NCBI RefSeq assembly: GCF_032854445.1
Contig: NC_088301.1
Location: forward strand, 43,457,116-43,521,115
Source of the DNA: Liolophura sinensis
Taxonomy: Eukaryota; Mollusca; Polyplacophora; Chitonida; Chitonidae
Length of the DNA stretch: 64,000 nucleotides
Direction of reading: 5' to 3'
A program made the translations under genes and the position numbers. This document shows, one piece after another, positions 10,663 to 23,216 of the stretch; within the stretch, counting starts at the first letter, position 1; every line of letters begins with the position of its first letter. The notes beneath the pieces are model-generated. The model saw only the letters and a list, made by a program, of their open reading frames with translations. It did no database searches and had not been told where the DNA came from.

Positions 10663-13301
10663 TGGTATATAAGTGAAAATTTTTTTAGTATTTGTTAGGT
10701 AGTTACAAATAAATAAATAAACACGTAAAGCAATCCTTAGGCCTTGTTCAGAAAAGGTTATAAATTCTCTCACAAAGAAGACCCGTGTATTTTAATTTTC
10801 ACATAAGCAGGTAGCTCATTTAATATACTGTCACTGGAAGACAAATTACTCAAAACAAAAATCAGTATGTCAGTAATCATATATTTAAAAAAAAATCACA
10901 AGTGGCATCGTCCTCAGCATACATAGTTTGACAACTAATTACTTGCCTCCATAACTATTCTGCCGAGAACTGAATTAAACCCAGCCGTGAACTGAATTAA
11001 GTGCCTATATCCGAGAGCTGGAATGTGGAATCTTATGCCCTATTCGTCCTGCAAAGCGTCTATACTAGTATGTAACCGTTTCTCCTGTCTCGGGACCTGG
11101 CAGGCATATATATAAGTGGTCCATGCATAGCGATAGTATGGCATTTTATGTTTAGGTTAACATCATTTGCCTTCCACCGATACGGCATACACCAGGGCGT
11201 CACATAGTCCGTCACTTAATCGCCAAAGGTCGATGGTTTACTCTGGGCAACCCGGTTTCTTCCACGCGGACAACTGGCCGCCGTCGAAATTCTCTTGATA
11301 AATTACAATTTCTATTACCGAAACAGCCGTTAATGCACCAAAATAATAAAAATAATAATAATACGCCAAATATAAGGAAGTATCCCAGAAAATGTTAACA
11401 ATGCATGGTCATCAGGTTTGTAGCTGGATAATCAAATTCAAAACTGTTATGCCATCTCTTTGTGGCACGCTATGATTGCAACGTGTATTTACATTTTTTA
11501 GGTTGGAAACGAGCTGAGAGGCATATATCTACATAACACCCCGATGTTGTACAATATGGACACATTCATGCATCAGTAGATCCTCCATGAATCTCGTTTA
11601 CAAATATCCACATCGTCTACCAGCTCATTTTCCACATATTTATCCACAAATCTATACAATCAATTTTTCGATGTGTTTTTCGATTCATTAATTATTCCAA
11701 TTAATGAATATCAAGCAAAACTCAGTGGTAAGCTACTCTCAAAATGTTTCTACAGGATATGCTTGAAATATTGTCACTTGCTTATATACATAAACCTTGT
11801 CTCCGTTTCACGAATCTCGACCCAAGTTCAGTAAACATGCATTTAGAGTTTTTTTTTTTAGTCTAACGGCATATAGTCTGACGTGGATTATCCCTCGAAA
11901 AACGTATTCACGAAACGTAATACGCAGGTGCTGCGTAAACGAAACATTTTTGTTTAAACTCCCTCCCCCTCCCCCCACAAAAAGAAACCTTCTTGAAACC
12001 ATGCATTTTGTGGCCCTCTATTATCCACAACAAAACCATGAACAAGTATAAGAGTAGGCTACATGGATATAGAGTATTTTGATAATAACTGTGTCAATAA
12101 ATTTCGCTAGAAGAAAGTTCTTTAGAAGTTGAAGATTTACAGTATACTATATCCAATTTTAAGCTATAAAAAACAATGTATTTCCATTATATAAAAACCA
12201 ACCATACAAATCTATACAGAGAATTTTCTGAATTTATGTAGGCTACATGTCTATATTTTTGTAATTTTTTAGGTCGTTATCTTGAGAGATGTCAAAGCCA
12301 ATCTCAAAGAGACATATCGATACACGCATATTGCACATTAGAATGCCAAATTAGGACCCTAATTAGCACCGATATAAATATAAGCGATAAAACAAGCAAA
12401 AATATTGAAACAAAACAGTTAATGGGTCTTTATATCGTTGTATCGTATCACGTTTCATCATTTATAACTATAATTTTAATTTGTTTCTTTTTACACATCT
12501 TATGAAACAAACCCATTGTATTTCTGTATTCGGTCACCCAGTAGGCCTATAAAAGGGCGCCTACATTTGCCAAAATTTTAATATAATTTAAAAGGTCTGA
12601 TTTCGATATATATATGTAGGCCTATCAAAGTGTAATGCTCGACATTAATTTCTTTATACAACAACTGTATACACTAAAGTTTATCCACAGCACTGCATGA
12701 CAGAATGTGCGAGAAAAGTTTTCTTTTGGTAGTCAGTATGTCAGCATTAACCATTTTCAACAATTACAATGTGAGACAAAGCAATACTGGTGTTAGGGAA
12801 AGCCAACATTCACCTACATAAACTAGATCAGCACTGCAAGCTTTCATCCCGCGCATGATTCAGTTGAGGGTTTCCAGTCACATTTTTTAGCCAAACGTTT
12901 CATAAACAATAACAAGTTACAGTGCTTATAGCATTGTGCAAAATACCGCACTGTTTAACAAAAGCAGACCTATATAGCCCGCTTTCCCTGCATTTGTCAG
13001 GACAGTTTGGCAAATCAAACACGTCGACTTTGGTTTGTGTTAACTGAGCAAATATATCATTCATAATTAAGTCCGTATTTCATGATCACACTGTAGTTTT
13101 CTGTCTTCTATTTGTGGCATCTGCCTTCACAAGATTTGGAATTATCGGGCGCCTCGTAAAACTTCTCATTAAGCATATGCGTCAAATTTAGTATTTATCA
13201 GTTTTATGTTGCAAGATTTCCTCTAAAACACAAAGAATTTGATCAAACTTTAATGCATCCACATTTCCATAGAACTTTTTGTGAATAATAAACACGAGGG
13301 A
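10663..13301. other. Non-coding stretch, no gene recognised
   Basis: AT-rich sequence searched on both strands for the missing Drp1 exons and for other genes; none was found. A SINE-like fragment (plus-oriented, 'cccggtttcttccacgcgg' onward) lies at about 11220-11320. The short frames near 11800-12050 are unsupported. Confidence 0.5.
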
Positions 13302-13470
13302 TTTATTTATTTGTTTGATTGGTGTTTTACGCCGTACTCAAGATTATTTGACTTATACCTCGGCGGCCAGCATTACTGTGGAAACCAGAAAGAGACCAAG
13401 GGAAACCCACGACCATCCGCAGGTTGCTGAGAGGCCTTCCTACGTACGGCCGGAGAGGAAGCCCTGCAGC
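13302..13470 (-). mobile_element. SINE family A, truncated
   Basis: Minus-oriented copy with a TTTATTTATTTG-type tail end at 13302. The core 'gttttacgccgtactcaag' and the 'cccacgaccatccgcagg' block are clear. The tRNA-like head is missing or rearranged. Confidence 0.8.
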
Positions 13471-14242
13471 ATGACACGTGGGATTTATGATGAATGTGTA
13501 TCTTTCAATGATCTTATCTTTCGATTACGTTTAACACTGAGTTGTCTTCCTTGCATTTTGGAATTTACACATTTTATATAGTGAGTAAATGTATATATGG
13601 AAGAGTTTCATATTTAGATTTATTGGGCATATTACTTACCGTGGTAAAGATTAAGATATTTCAGAAATCAATAAATTTTGATGTTTCGGAGAGATTGTAT
13701 CATTAAGTCCTGTGAAACCAATATATGTTAGCTTCTCGGTTTGCTAAGTGCCGTATATATTACGAACAAATAAGTTCGTACAAAATTCGCTGTCTATATC
13801 GATACCTATATTTCACTATAAGATATGTTTTTTTTATTAAATTCTTACCTGAATGTATGTCTGGTACACGTGGAGGCATACCAGTGTTGATAAAGGGTAC
13901 AAGTGTCAAAGCATTAGTCTGCATATGTAATGATTCATATGACTAACATTTGCTTATTAAAGAATTATAGTCCAATTTACTAAAATATAATGTGTTCTAA
14001 TCATATTTACTATAATATGAATTAAGTTAGAATTAATTCAAGTGTTAGGTGCTACAGTGCAGTTATATGTCCCAAAATTATAATAATCTTATCATATCGA
14101 GCGCTTTAAGTTAGTCACCGAAAAAGTTGATGCAGTCAGCATGCAGTTAAATACATTTGTCTGTAATAACAAGATCTACATGTACCTCAACGCTTGTGTT
14201 GTTAGAGTATTCACCTGATCGCCACTACATTGCAAGTCGTCG

Positions 14243-14583
14243 ATTGGGTCGCGTCAGTCTGGTTGAGCCAATGAAATGTTTTCACCGGGCCTGTCAAACC
14301 CCTGGAGATAGTCGGTCGTATTGGCAAATAGATTTTACAGTTTGTTTGTGTTTTGTCGTCCGATACATCAACTTTTACTGGCCTGTGGATGTTTGTCACC
14401 GACATTCCACTCAGAGCTCGAGAAACTGTTTTACACTGAAATGTCTTCTTACCCTGTATGCAAATTTGAGCGCTAAATCGGAGTGTCATTTTAAGCCTTG
14501 TACTTTGACAAATGTCAGCGCCAAGTAGCTAGCTTCGTCGAATTAGGAAAAATCGTAGGTGTTATCAGAAGTGTACTTATAAA
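14243..14583 (+). promoter_or_regulatory. Possible promoter elements of FoxQ2-like gene 1
   Basis: An inverted CCAAT box (ATTGG, 14243-14247), a direct CCAAT (14268-14272) and a TATA-like TATAAA (14578-14583) precede the start codon at 14617. The TATA element is only about 34 bp from the ATG, so if used it would give a leader of a few bases. An upstream 5' exon is an alternative. All elements are short, so this is tentative. Confidence 0.3.
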
Positions 14584-14616
14584 GTTAAAACTTCAAAAAA
14601 AAACCCTCAGAGAAGG

Positions 14617-15894
14617 ATGCAGAGCATGAAGTTGGGTTCTAACTGTACGCCCGGCCGCCAACCATCAGCGGGTGGGGGGACCTTGCCGCTCCACCATCAC
14701 ATCCCATCAAACGAGACGGCAACCATTTCCAGTGTCAGCCTTCCGGTACACATGAACAACGGGTACTGCAGACGCATGCCTTCCTATCCATCAGAATCTA
14801 ACAACCTACATCTACAGAACCGACTCTTTTGTGAGGACCAAACGAACAGGTCTTTCTATCGTGGCGGTTGTGCAATTTACTCTTCGGATAATGTGGAGGT
14901 CGGCGCAAAGCAGGCCTCCTTGCAGCAACCGTTTATCAACATCTCTGTTGATCCTGTCAAAGAGAACAGGTGGTTAGAGAAAGAAGTCTCTAACAGCAAA
15001 GATGGTCTCTACCCTATCAAGAACTCTAACACCGACGCTTACATGCTCCAAATGCCCCTTAGTCGCCGTACAGAGGAAGCTGCCAGTAATCTCGAACAGG
15101 CTGTCAACGGCACCATATCATCTGATCAGGAGTTAACAAAGCAAATCCCCACAAAAGACAAGAATGGTTTGGCCATCACTCATTCAGAGAAAATCGGTGA
15201 AGTCTTAACGATAGAACATAGGGACGATGGACGCAGCTTAGTGGATGTGAAACCCACATTGTCTTACATCGGACTGATAGCCAAGGCGATAATGGAAAGT
15301 CCACAAAGCCGCCTAAGTTTAGGGTCTATATATACTTGGATAGAGAGTAACTACCCATATTATAGGAACCGAGGACAAGGTTGGAGGAATTCTGTGCGAC
15401 ATAACCTTTCCCTTAACGACTGTTTCATCAAAGCGGGCAGGTGCGAGGACGGCAAAGGAAACTACTGGGCAATACACCCGGCAAACCTGCAAGACTTCCT
15501 AAGGGGGGATTTCCGCCAGAGACGACGCTCCAGACGCCGCGGAAGAAGGAAGGAAACAGATCTCGGAATGTTTCACATGGCTCCGAACGGCTACATTGGT
15601 GCCGTTGCTTCCTCCCTTCCTCCTGGAGTTGCCTTCAATTCACCGCCCCCCATCAACTCGCTGTACTCGCCCTACACCGAAGCGGAGCGGCGTGCATACA
15701 GGCTGGACGAGGCACTCCTCAGACAGAGTATGAACAATCCATTTGTGAAATGGTACAATGGGACGAACGGTAGCTATCCTGGCTCAACCCCCAACTCGTC
15801 TATGTACCCATCGTCCCTTACCCAGTGGCAAGCTTACCACGACGGTACATCGCCAACTATGTATCAGTTCGCTGGCTTTTCCACTACTAGATAG
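14617..15894 (+). CDS. foxQ2: FoxQ2-like forkhead transcription factor, paralogue 1
   Basis: A single uninterrupted exon of 425 codons plus stop. Residues 1-210 are low-complexity, rich in S, N and Q. The forkhead domain spans about 211-308: it opens KPTLSYIGLIAKAI, the recognition helix is WRNSVRHNLSLND (256-268), wing 1 follows as DGKGNYWAIHPANL, and a basic wing 2 ends RRRSRRRGRRK (302-312). GWRNSVRHNLSLNDCFIKAG and IHPANxxDFxRGDFR place it in the FoxQ2 class and not FoxL1, FoxF or FoxD. The C-terminal 113 residues are rich in S, P, Y and G, as in activation or interaction tails. No clear EH1 (Groucho-binding) motif was seen. The reading frame starts at the first ATG. FoxQ2 genes act in anterior/apical patterning, and duplication of the class in spiralians is known. 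Function here is inferred from family only. Confidence 0.88.
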   Translation: MQSMKLGSNCTPGRQPSAGGGTLPLHHHIPSNETATISSVSLPVHMNNGYCRRMPSYPSESNNLHLQNRLFCEDQTNRSFYRGGCAIYSSDNVEVGAKQASLQQPFINISVDPVKENRWLEKEVSNSKDGLYPIKNSNTDAYMLQMPLSRRTEEAASNLEQAVNGTISSDQELTKQIPTKDKNGLAITHSEKIGEVLTIEHRDDGRSLVDVKPTLSYIGLIAKAIMESPQSRLSLGSIYTWIESNYPYYRNRGQGWRNSVRHNLSLNDCFIKAGRCEDGKGNYWAIHPANLQDFLRGDFRQRRRSRRRGRRKETDLGMFHMAPNGYIGAVASSLPPGVAFNSPPPINSLYSPYTEAERRAYRLDEALLRQSMNNPFVKWYNGTNGSYPGSTPNSSMYPSSLTQWQAYHDGTSPTMYQFAGFSTTR

Positions 15895-16352
15895 TGAAAG
15901 GTAGGAGTAGGTACGGCTAAATCGTCTAACAGCGCACCGATGCCCACGTCTCAGTGTTATCCAATGCAGTATCATGTGTATGAACTCTCTTTTGAATTTG
16001 AATATTGATTCTGGATTCTGTCTCAGGGAAGACCCTTCATAAAATGACGACCAGCAAAAATGAAAACGTAAAAAGTGACGGTTTCACTTTTTTTCAGTAA
16101 GATTTAAAAAACATGCATGCGTCACCACAAACACAACCTAAGGCATGTGCATTATAGGAAAATATTAATTTTGAAACGATGTGTATACATATATCCAAAA
16201 GTTTCGCATCGGTTCACAGCGTTTTATTAACATTCTTATCAGCTTCGAATACTTATACTGTTGATTTATTTTACAGGTGTACGCGTACCTGCAGACTAAT
16301 AGTCATAACGTATATAAAACACACTTCGCTGTCATGCACACTGAGACAACTA

Positions 16353-16358
16353 AATAAA
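16353..16358 (+). terminator. Candidate polyadenylation signal of FoxQ2-like gene 1
   Basis: AATAAA about 460 nt past the stop codon at 15894, the first good match on this strand. Cleavage is not visible from sequence alone. Confidence 0.35.
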
Positions 16359-17510
16359 TGCTCAGACGTTTCAGCCTCTTTCATTTTCTTTAGATTCAAG
16401 TAGCCAAAGGTTTGATTTCCATTAATTTAAAAAGTGCATCAAATAGAAACATACCTTTGTCAAGGTGTATTTAAAGCCATCATATCAAAATTTCGGACCT
16501 CATGCACATTCACTCACAGACGCATGAAGTTAGTAAATATTCTTCGACTAGTGTCATACGTATGTTGTGTGATATTATTTCAGTCATTGCTTATACAGGA
16601 ATGTCTCTTTTTGTCAAATTGTCTATAAAATGAGATATAACGAATCAATTTAAGAAGTGAGAATACTTATACAAAATATTCTTGATACGATTATGGTTAA
16701 CAAAGTTGTCTGATGTTGCTTTGTCAAATAAATGAAACCCTTTTGTTGAAGTTGTGTTTAAAGAAAACTAAATTATCTAAATTATTTATGTTAAGTGCCT
16801 CAGAGTTGCTTTCATGGCGCACTTTCACAGCACTACGGCAACTTCTGGCTTTGATAGTTGGCGTATATTCATCCAAACACGTGAGAAACACGTGATTCTC
16901 TTAGACTCTTTGTTTCTATACATTAAATTAAAGTGAATAATTTGAATCTTATTGTTCTGTTCAGTGAGACCCATCATTCCTCCACTGAAGTAAAGCTTCT
17001 AAGCATGTTAGAGTTACTTGCATTTAAATTTATTATTAGCTGATGTTGTACTACAGAAAAAAACACGATGAAAGATAAAACAAGCGCTCGGGCTTGTTTA
17101 AGGTGATCACAGTTTTGAATTAGTTTTATATTTGTTTTACCTCTTCGGTGACAAACGGACTTTATGTATCACAGTTGTATATTTACTAAATGTCATCTGT
17201 GTTGCAGTTACTTGCCAAAATTGGCAGACATGCTATATAAATAATTTATGTTAAACAATGTGCCTGGTTTGCTACGTGGTCCTAAGGTTATTACTTGACG
17301 TGAATAAATTGACACCAGTTTAGGGACATGTGTACTTACATTTGAACTGACCACGTAGCCCGATATACACAACAGTTTATGACCCATATTGTTTGGCTTC
17401 TCCATGCAAATGCATTGTATTAACCTATGCATACATGAAGCGGCTGGTATTTATATAGACCGTACATTTTGATAGTTTTAACTTAAGCATTATTCATGAA
17501 TTAACATTCA

Positions 17511-17607
17511 TTTATTAATTCATTTATTTATTTGATTGGTGTTTTACGAATAACTGAAGAATATTTAACTTATACCACGGTGGGACGAAACAGAGGGAAA
17601 CCCGAAT
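17511..17607 (-). mobile_element. SINE family A fragment
   Basis: Minus-oriented tail half: TTTATTTATTTGATTGG, then 'ttatacca' and 'gagggaaacccg'. The head is absent. Confidence 0.7.
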
Positions 17608-17940
17608 GAAATATACATAAAGGAAGAATACACATATCGTAATAAAACAATTAACAATGTAATGAATCTGATGCTGTTAAGAACCATGAGTTAAATTTAA
17701 GAAGATAAACGTATATTGGCAAACAATGTTCCACAATAGCAATTAACTGATGCTTACACGTCGCTGGAATGTTGTCCACTTTCTGCATATTGCCACAGCA
17801 TGGCAACGGCATGTGTTCAGCGTTTGAGTTATGAACAGAAATGTACACCAAGTTACTAAGTCATTTAAGCCTTAGTTTAACAAAAACAAGCAGCCTTGTG
17901 AACCAAGTTAACACAAATGAACGATATTGTGATAAATGAA

Positions 17941-18310
17941 TTACACCCACTGAGGCAATGCACAAACTTTAGGTGTCATGCTTGCACTCTCCGTTGCTTC
18001 TGCATTAAATATCCAAGCTCCATAACGGATATTCGTATACCAGTCGCCTTCAATAATCGCGAAGCCAATTTTTAAAACAGCGTCCAACACAAACATATGT
18101 AAAAAGTATATAGGTGAAAGCGTTGTATGTGGAGAGAAGTCAACGGGGTTTTCAATGTTCCCGGAAAGACGCAAACGATGTTCTAGGCGCGTAAATTTAA
18201 CATGCTCAGTCTTACAGGTGTTCACATTCAACTTGGCTGTCCTAGTCAACACGGCGGAAATACATCAAGTGGTCACGGTTTAAGCGAAATTAGATAGAAC
18301 CATGAAGCCG
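17941..18310 (-). pseudogene. Repeated membrane-exon family, copy A
   Basis: Minus-strand open frame related to copy B (19.5-20.5 kb). Both share R-x-EH-x-LRLS, then EN, a hydrophobic stretch (YFLHMFVLDAVLKIGFAII here) and Y-x(3)-I-x(2)-G. A YAG before AACAT matches copy B's acceptor. Upstream sequence (18275-18310) matches the 5' block of the other copies (CTTAAACCG, then CGTGTTGA), but TATA is degraded to CTATCTAA and the apparent intron is too short. Probably an old, damaged copy. No known family is assigned. A CD20-like (MS4A) four-span exon is conceivable from the GFAII...YGAWIF pattern but is weak. Confidence 0.5.
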
Positions 18311-18978
18311 ATCGAGCGAGAGCCTCTCAATCAGTAATCACCCTGAAAGCCCATTTTGTACACGACTGTCTGTTTCGACGCCTAAACTGACACACATAAT
18401 TCTTGTAGTACATGTAATAACGTTAATTGATTTAAAGCTTCTTGGAGAAGGAACAATTGATAACACATTTGATTTTTGAAAATTTTAAAACAGGTATTCG
18501 GTTTTGCAAATAAAATGCATAAATTTGATATCCCATATCGTCACTTTGTTAGTTTTCAATATCTTTGACAACCGTAATTAAAAAATCCATCAGTAGAATA
18601 AAGTTTCCATAATCATGCTCGTTTTTCACAGCATGTTATAGCACGTCTTATAAGTCCTGAATATAGTATACATTTCTCTTTTTTATCAGCACTGCAGACT
18701 GTTGGCATCCAAGCGTAATTACAAACATGAACTATGATTACAATACATAGTGTTGGTTGTTATACATTTTATAAATCGTGGAATCTCGATATAGAGGTAT
18801 AACTCCATTGAAGCGAAAAAGGCAGGAAATTTATAAATTCCCTTTACGCGCTCTCACTGTTTGCTTATGGGCCTTGATGACAATGAGCGGTCGACGGCTC
18901 TAGTTTTGCCGTTTGCACAGTTTGTTGAAGACCATGCGTTTCCCACCAATATGGTCTGCATATCTGTACGTCACATGT

Positions 18979-19068
18979 GTAGGAAAGTTACTTTGCCAGT
19001 GGTTGGTGGTTTACCCTTGGTTCTCCGGCATCGTATATTTCACACTTTTCTAGCTTGGCATTAAATAA
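18979..19068 (+). repeat. SINE-like fragment
   Basis: 'gttggtggtttacccttgg' followed by 'ctccggcatcgtatatttcac' resembles the plus-oriented body of a SINE related to family A. Heavily diverged. Confidence 0.35.
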
Positions 19069-19509
19069 CAGTAAAAAATAACTATAAAGTAAAATAAATA
19101 AATTCATGAATTAAAGAGAAATATATTTATTCGTAGCAATCCTACAATCAGTAGTTTGTTCCAGATATTATCCCACTTCCAAGAAGATGTCGATCATTGA
19201 GTGATGCTTATGAGGTGCCATTTGTCATCGAACGATTGCAAGTATTACAGTGCTAGAATATAAAATGTATTGATTTCCATTTGTCATACGTGCATACTTT
19301 CCAGACAATTTCCTGGTACAAGCTGAACAGCCTGGTGAGTACACTGTGCTGTAATATAGTCTCTTCAGATAATGCGCCACAAACTCTAGAGTGTGTACAA
19401 GTAAGTTATTCGAAGGGGAATAGGATGTAATCTGTTCAGTCTGGCACCAACATTGAAGCTGATCTGAATTAACACATATGTGGTATTATATTCATCGTGT
19501 TTGGTATAT

Positions 19510-20306
19510 ATGATGACAACACGGCATTTTGAGTAATACTAGACCAGTGACGTCTGATAAACTGCAATCAATATCACTGTTTTTTTTGTTTTTGTTTTTA
19601 CTTAATTCTGCTTAAGCCATCGTCCTAGGGGGCGTGTTAATTGCTACTACTTATACATTTACATGAACAGTTAGAATAAAACCGTGACTGAGGGAAAATG
19701 ACAATTTTCACCGCTCACGTGTGACCATTTGCCAGCTATCACACTGTCATCGCTGCTCTTGTTTTACTCTCTATGCTGTCCGTCTTAATTATATTTTAGA
19801 TCAAAAACTTACTACATTTAAAGAACAATTTAAAGCGCCACCAAGATGAGAAGGAAATGTCCCGTACAGATGCAATGATACGCATAAAAGATTACAGCAT
19901 TTACAGTAAAACCAGTGCGGCGACGACACCGTGACAGCCACCGGTGAAATACGACCTCTTGTAAGTTTACCTCAGATAGGATTTATTCTAAACTATATGT
20001 TAATACTTAAAGGGTAACAACTTACGCCCCGCTTAGAACAATGGCTGAAGCAGAATTATAGGTAAAAAAGGGCATTCTTATCAGTTTACCTAAGCGAGAA
20101 TTTATGCGTCGAAACAGACATTTGTATACCAGCCGTCAAACAATAAGGACGTTCCAGGTCAATAATCGCAAGGCCAATTCCCAACACGACGCATAACACA
20201 AACCACCAAAGAACTAAGAAAGTATATAAAGTACAATAATAGGACTGAATCATGCAGAGAAGCGGTGAACAGTTTTCAGTGATGGTGGAAAGACGCAAGG
20301 TATGTT
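19510..20306 (-). pseudogene. Repeated membrane-exon family, copy B (most complete)
   Basis: Three minus-strand exon-like blocks in order. Exon 2 (20306-20090) has an acceptor CGCTCAG before AACATACC and a donor GTAAAC. Its first ATG (20253) opens MIQSYYCTLY, then the hydrophobic span FLVLWWFVLCVVLGIGLAII, then DLERPYCLTAGIQ. Read through, it makes a 55-residue product that stops in the intron. Exon 3 (about 19990-19820) matches blocks at 32.9 and 33.5 kb but has in-frame stops here. Exon 4 (from about 19566 down) has acceptor TTGCAG and reads FIRRHWSSITQNAVLSS, conserved in the 32.7-kb copy. I see no known family. The structure suggests a small multi-pass membrane protein, with this copy broken in exon 3. 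Confidence 0.5.
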
Positions 20307-20382
20307 CTGAGCGACTGAGTGAAGTCAGTATTCAAATCGTGTACCATGCTGGAATATAAGTTGTCGATAACAAAACACCTAC

Positions 20383-20477
20383 CTCAGTTGCGCTTTGATT
20401 GGAATTGTTTAACGTGGTGATCTAATTCAACACGATGAATATACACGCCTCAGCGCCGGGTTAAGCGGAATTATATA
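20383..20477 (-). promoter_or_regulatory. TATA promoter and 5' exon of copy B
   Basis: On the minus strand TATATAA (20477-20471) is followed about 30 bp on by GCGTGTATATTCATCGTG, then a non-coding 5' exon ending at 20383 with the donor GAG|GTAGGTG. The TATA-to-'CATCGTGTTGAAT' block recurs, diverged, at about 18.3, 27.95, 28.37, 30.1 and 31.95 kb. This argues that it is a real promoter unit copied with the exons. Confidence 0.5.
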
Positions 20478-21300
20478 CACTCATGAAGGAAAACGTCAGA
20501 GATTCTGGACGCTTTGTCCATATTATTTACAAGAAAAGTATTTACCCACTGAAAAAATTAAGAAACTTGGAGTGAAGGCGTTTGATGGAATAACCTTGAC
20601 ACACTAGTTTTAACAGCAATAACTTGTGACTTTAATTTAAATCGTCACACAATATACAGGATCTAGCAAATGCTACAAGTTTATGGATGCTACAAGTTTA
20701 TGGATTTTGGTGCAAATGCACACAAAGTATAGCAACCTTGAGACAAGGACATGTACATAAATGGTACCTGGACATATAAACGATATGAAGACAACATTTT
20801 GAAAAAAAAGGTATGATCTTCTGGCTTTATGTTATCGATCAGACCACATTTATGTATACAGGCCAAGGAACAAAATCGAGACCACTGTTTGTGGACCCCA
20901 ATTCATCTGCAAACTCTTGCTTTTCATTCAATTTTGCCTATTGTACAATATTAACGTATTGTACTTGTACATACTCTATTTCTGATGCAATAATTATATA
21001 AACCATGGCGTTAAACAACAATCAAACAAACAAGTAAAAAAAAAATAAAATAAATATTTGTTTATGCTTTGCACACGTGTACACTGTCTTAATATCTTGT
21101 TTCAATACTGGTATTTTCTCTTCCATACATGCATGTGTTGAAAATAAAAGGTTCAGCTTCTTGTTTGCATTTGTTATTATCTGACCGTGCGCCGCGCCAG
21201 GCCAAGTTCATATGGTTCGTTTTCAATACTAGAGACTAAGTTTGTAAGCAATAGTCCATATTAAAGTATAAAATACGGAAGACTACTCCATGGAAAGTGT

Positions 21301-21383
21301 GTATGTATGGGGTTTAACGTCGTTCTTAAAAATGTTTCGGTCATATGACGCGGAGGAGTCATTAGGCGACCATGGAGAGTACA
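21301..21383 (-). mobile_element. SINE family B fragment
   Basis: 'ggggtttaacgtcgttctt', then 'cggtcatatgacgcggagga' and 'gtcattaggcgacc' match the tail-proximal part of the element at 8243. The head is lost. Confidence 0.75.
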
Positions 21384-21831
21384 ACACCACTTCGGTAATT
21401 TGATGTCTTTATATGTCTGTCCGTTTTACTTTATTTTTGTACATAAAAAACGAAAACATCGTTAATGTAATCTCAAACAGAATGTAAATTTTGAATTATG
21501 CACTTTCATTTAACTCTTTGCAGCTATATGACTTTGTTGAGGGCAAGTGGACATGATTGAGCATTATTATGGCTTGTGAAGGCTACCGAAGCCTCTACCC
21601 AAGTAACACGGGATGACAGAACTCTATCATGGGGAGAAATCTAACAGGCACCTCTCTGGCTCGCAACACAGCTTTCAGTCTGGAACCACATGTCAGGAAG
21701 ACTGACATGTTGAATTAACACACGCACTCAGTCACGATGTTGTAATAATCGGCCCGTCGCGTGGCGCGTACACGTTCATAGCTTGTCAATTACAACTGCG
21801 GATATCCTGCCTTGATTCAAATGTAGTGAGC

Positions 21832-21929
21832 TATAAAAGGCCTTTCTGTTGTTATTAGACTAAATCCTCCATCATTGTTACTCGTCTGTTTCCAAACAAA
21901 ACGCATTTGTCATATTTGTATCTTGAAAG
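21832..21929 (+). promoter_or_regulatory. Plus-strand TATA promoter with a candidate first exon
   Basis: TATAAAAG (21832-21839) is followed, about 30 bp on, by an ATG-free stretch ending in the donor-like AAAG|GTAGTG at 21930. No downstream coding exon could be linked to it. It may start a non-coding RNA or a plus-oriented member of the neighbouring repeated family. Confidence 0.3.
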
Positions 21930-22629
21930 GTAGTGTTATGTGTTTTTGTTTCCTTACACAATATGTGATTTCTTACACAAAAATGTTTACATTTACCGAT
22001 GCTAAAATTCTTCCACGGAGACACACTGTAGGCTTATAAGTGACACCGTGTAAAAATCATTAAACACACGGTCGTCAACATATGCTTAAGCGCAATTTCT
22101 CAAGCGAAATAATAGCCGAAGATTACCAGTAAAACTAAAGCACTCTGTAACATGTTGGAAAATTTTGGAATCCCAACCAAAACGGCAATAATTACTGTTC
22201 TTTGAAACCATAACATTTGTGTGGAAACCAGGCAAGGGTATAGTCACAGCATCGCATCATCACACCCTCGCTCAAGGCCTCTTGAACATGGCCCAGGGCG
22301 TTCAAGCCACATTGACGGCCATGCTGCGATTCTGTCCTTTTCTACAACCGTAAATTACACAGGTGTATATGCAAACCAAAGCTCTGTAATATGCGACAGA
22401 CAAGGAATCAACAATGGGGGATGGAAATGTTTAAGATATGTAGTTGCAAAAGTTACTACAAATCGTACACCATCATGATATCCAGTTTGAACTGGAATAA
22501 AAACTCAAAGGGCCCTTTCTGACCGCGTTGAAAAACGGGTTTTCAGGACAGCTCACGTGACATTGATGAGTGAGACCTTGGAAGTGCATACATGTACATA
22601 TGTATTTCGCTGGCTGGAATTCCAACATC

Positions 22630-22870
22630 TATGAGCATCGGAACACACATTGACATGTCCATCGTCAACCTTAATGGACCTTCCAGATCAATAATTTATC
22701 ACATAACGGACATCCTTCAATACAAGCCACCAAAGAACTAACAAAGTATACGTGAAATTAAGAGTTGCTTCGGTTTCTTTATTCCAGGTCCTTGTCTGCG
22801 CATAGAGATATCACATATGTAAAGTCGGAACAGATTTCAATGGTGCCAGAAAGACACTGTTTGGTTTGCT
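22630..22870 (-). pseudogene. Repeated membrane-exon family, remnant J
   Basis: Exon-2 related sequence: 'ccttccagatcaataattta', then 'caagccaccaaagaactaac' and 'aagtatac', align to 20150-20230 of copy B, and 'gatttcaatggtgccagaaa' aligns to its start. On the minus strand stops interrupt the frame (YTLLVLWWLVLKDV, then a stop nearby). Decayed. Confidence 0.5.
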
Positions 22871-23059
22871 GTATATTGGCAAAAATTACATTTTCCCACC
22901 GAACGTATTCCAGTTGACATACACAATGATGCCACCATTTCCTGTTGGTGTCCTACACCCGAGTATATTCACCATAAACTTAACGACCATCGAATATAAA
23001 TAAACAGAGTTTTTGCGGAAGGAGTCAACACTTCAGTTAGATTACAATACCAGCATACA

Positions 23060-23216
23060 TATTTATTTATTTATTTGTATGGTGTTTTACGCCGTACTCC
23101 AGAACATTTTACTTATACGACGACTCCCAGCATTAGGGTAGAGCCCGGGGTAGGGGGACCCGCGACCAGCGACAGGTTGCTGACAAACTTTACCACGTGC
23201 AACTAGAGACGAAGCC
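23060..23216 (-). mobile_element. SINE family A, truncated
   Basis: Minus-oriented tail and core: TATTTATTTATTTG, 'gttttacgccgtactccag', 'cccgcgaccagcgacaggtt'. The head is missing. Confidence 0.75.

Noticed and set aside
10294-10773. Open frames spanning the N gap
   Set aside because: They consist of unknown residues and SINE sequence.
20671-20704. 17-bp perfect tandem duplication (tgctacaagtttatgga twice)
   Set aside because: Real, but a simple slippage product with no visible role.
22221-22478. 85-codon plus frame
   Set aside because: Starts with GTG, no family match. Considered as a downstream exon of the 21.8-kb promoter but lacks a convincing acceptor.
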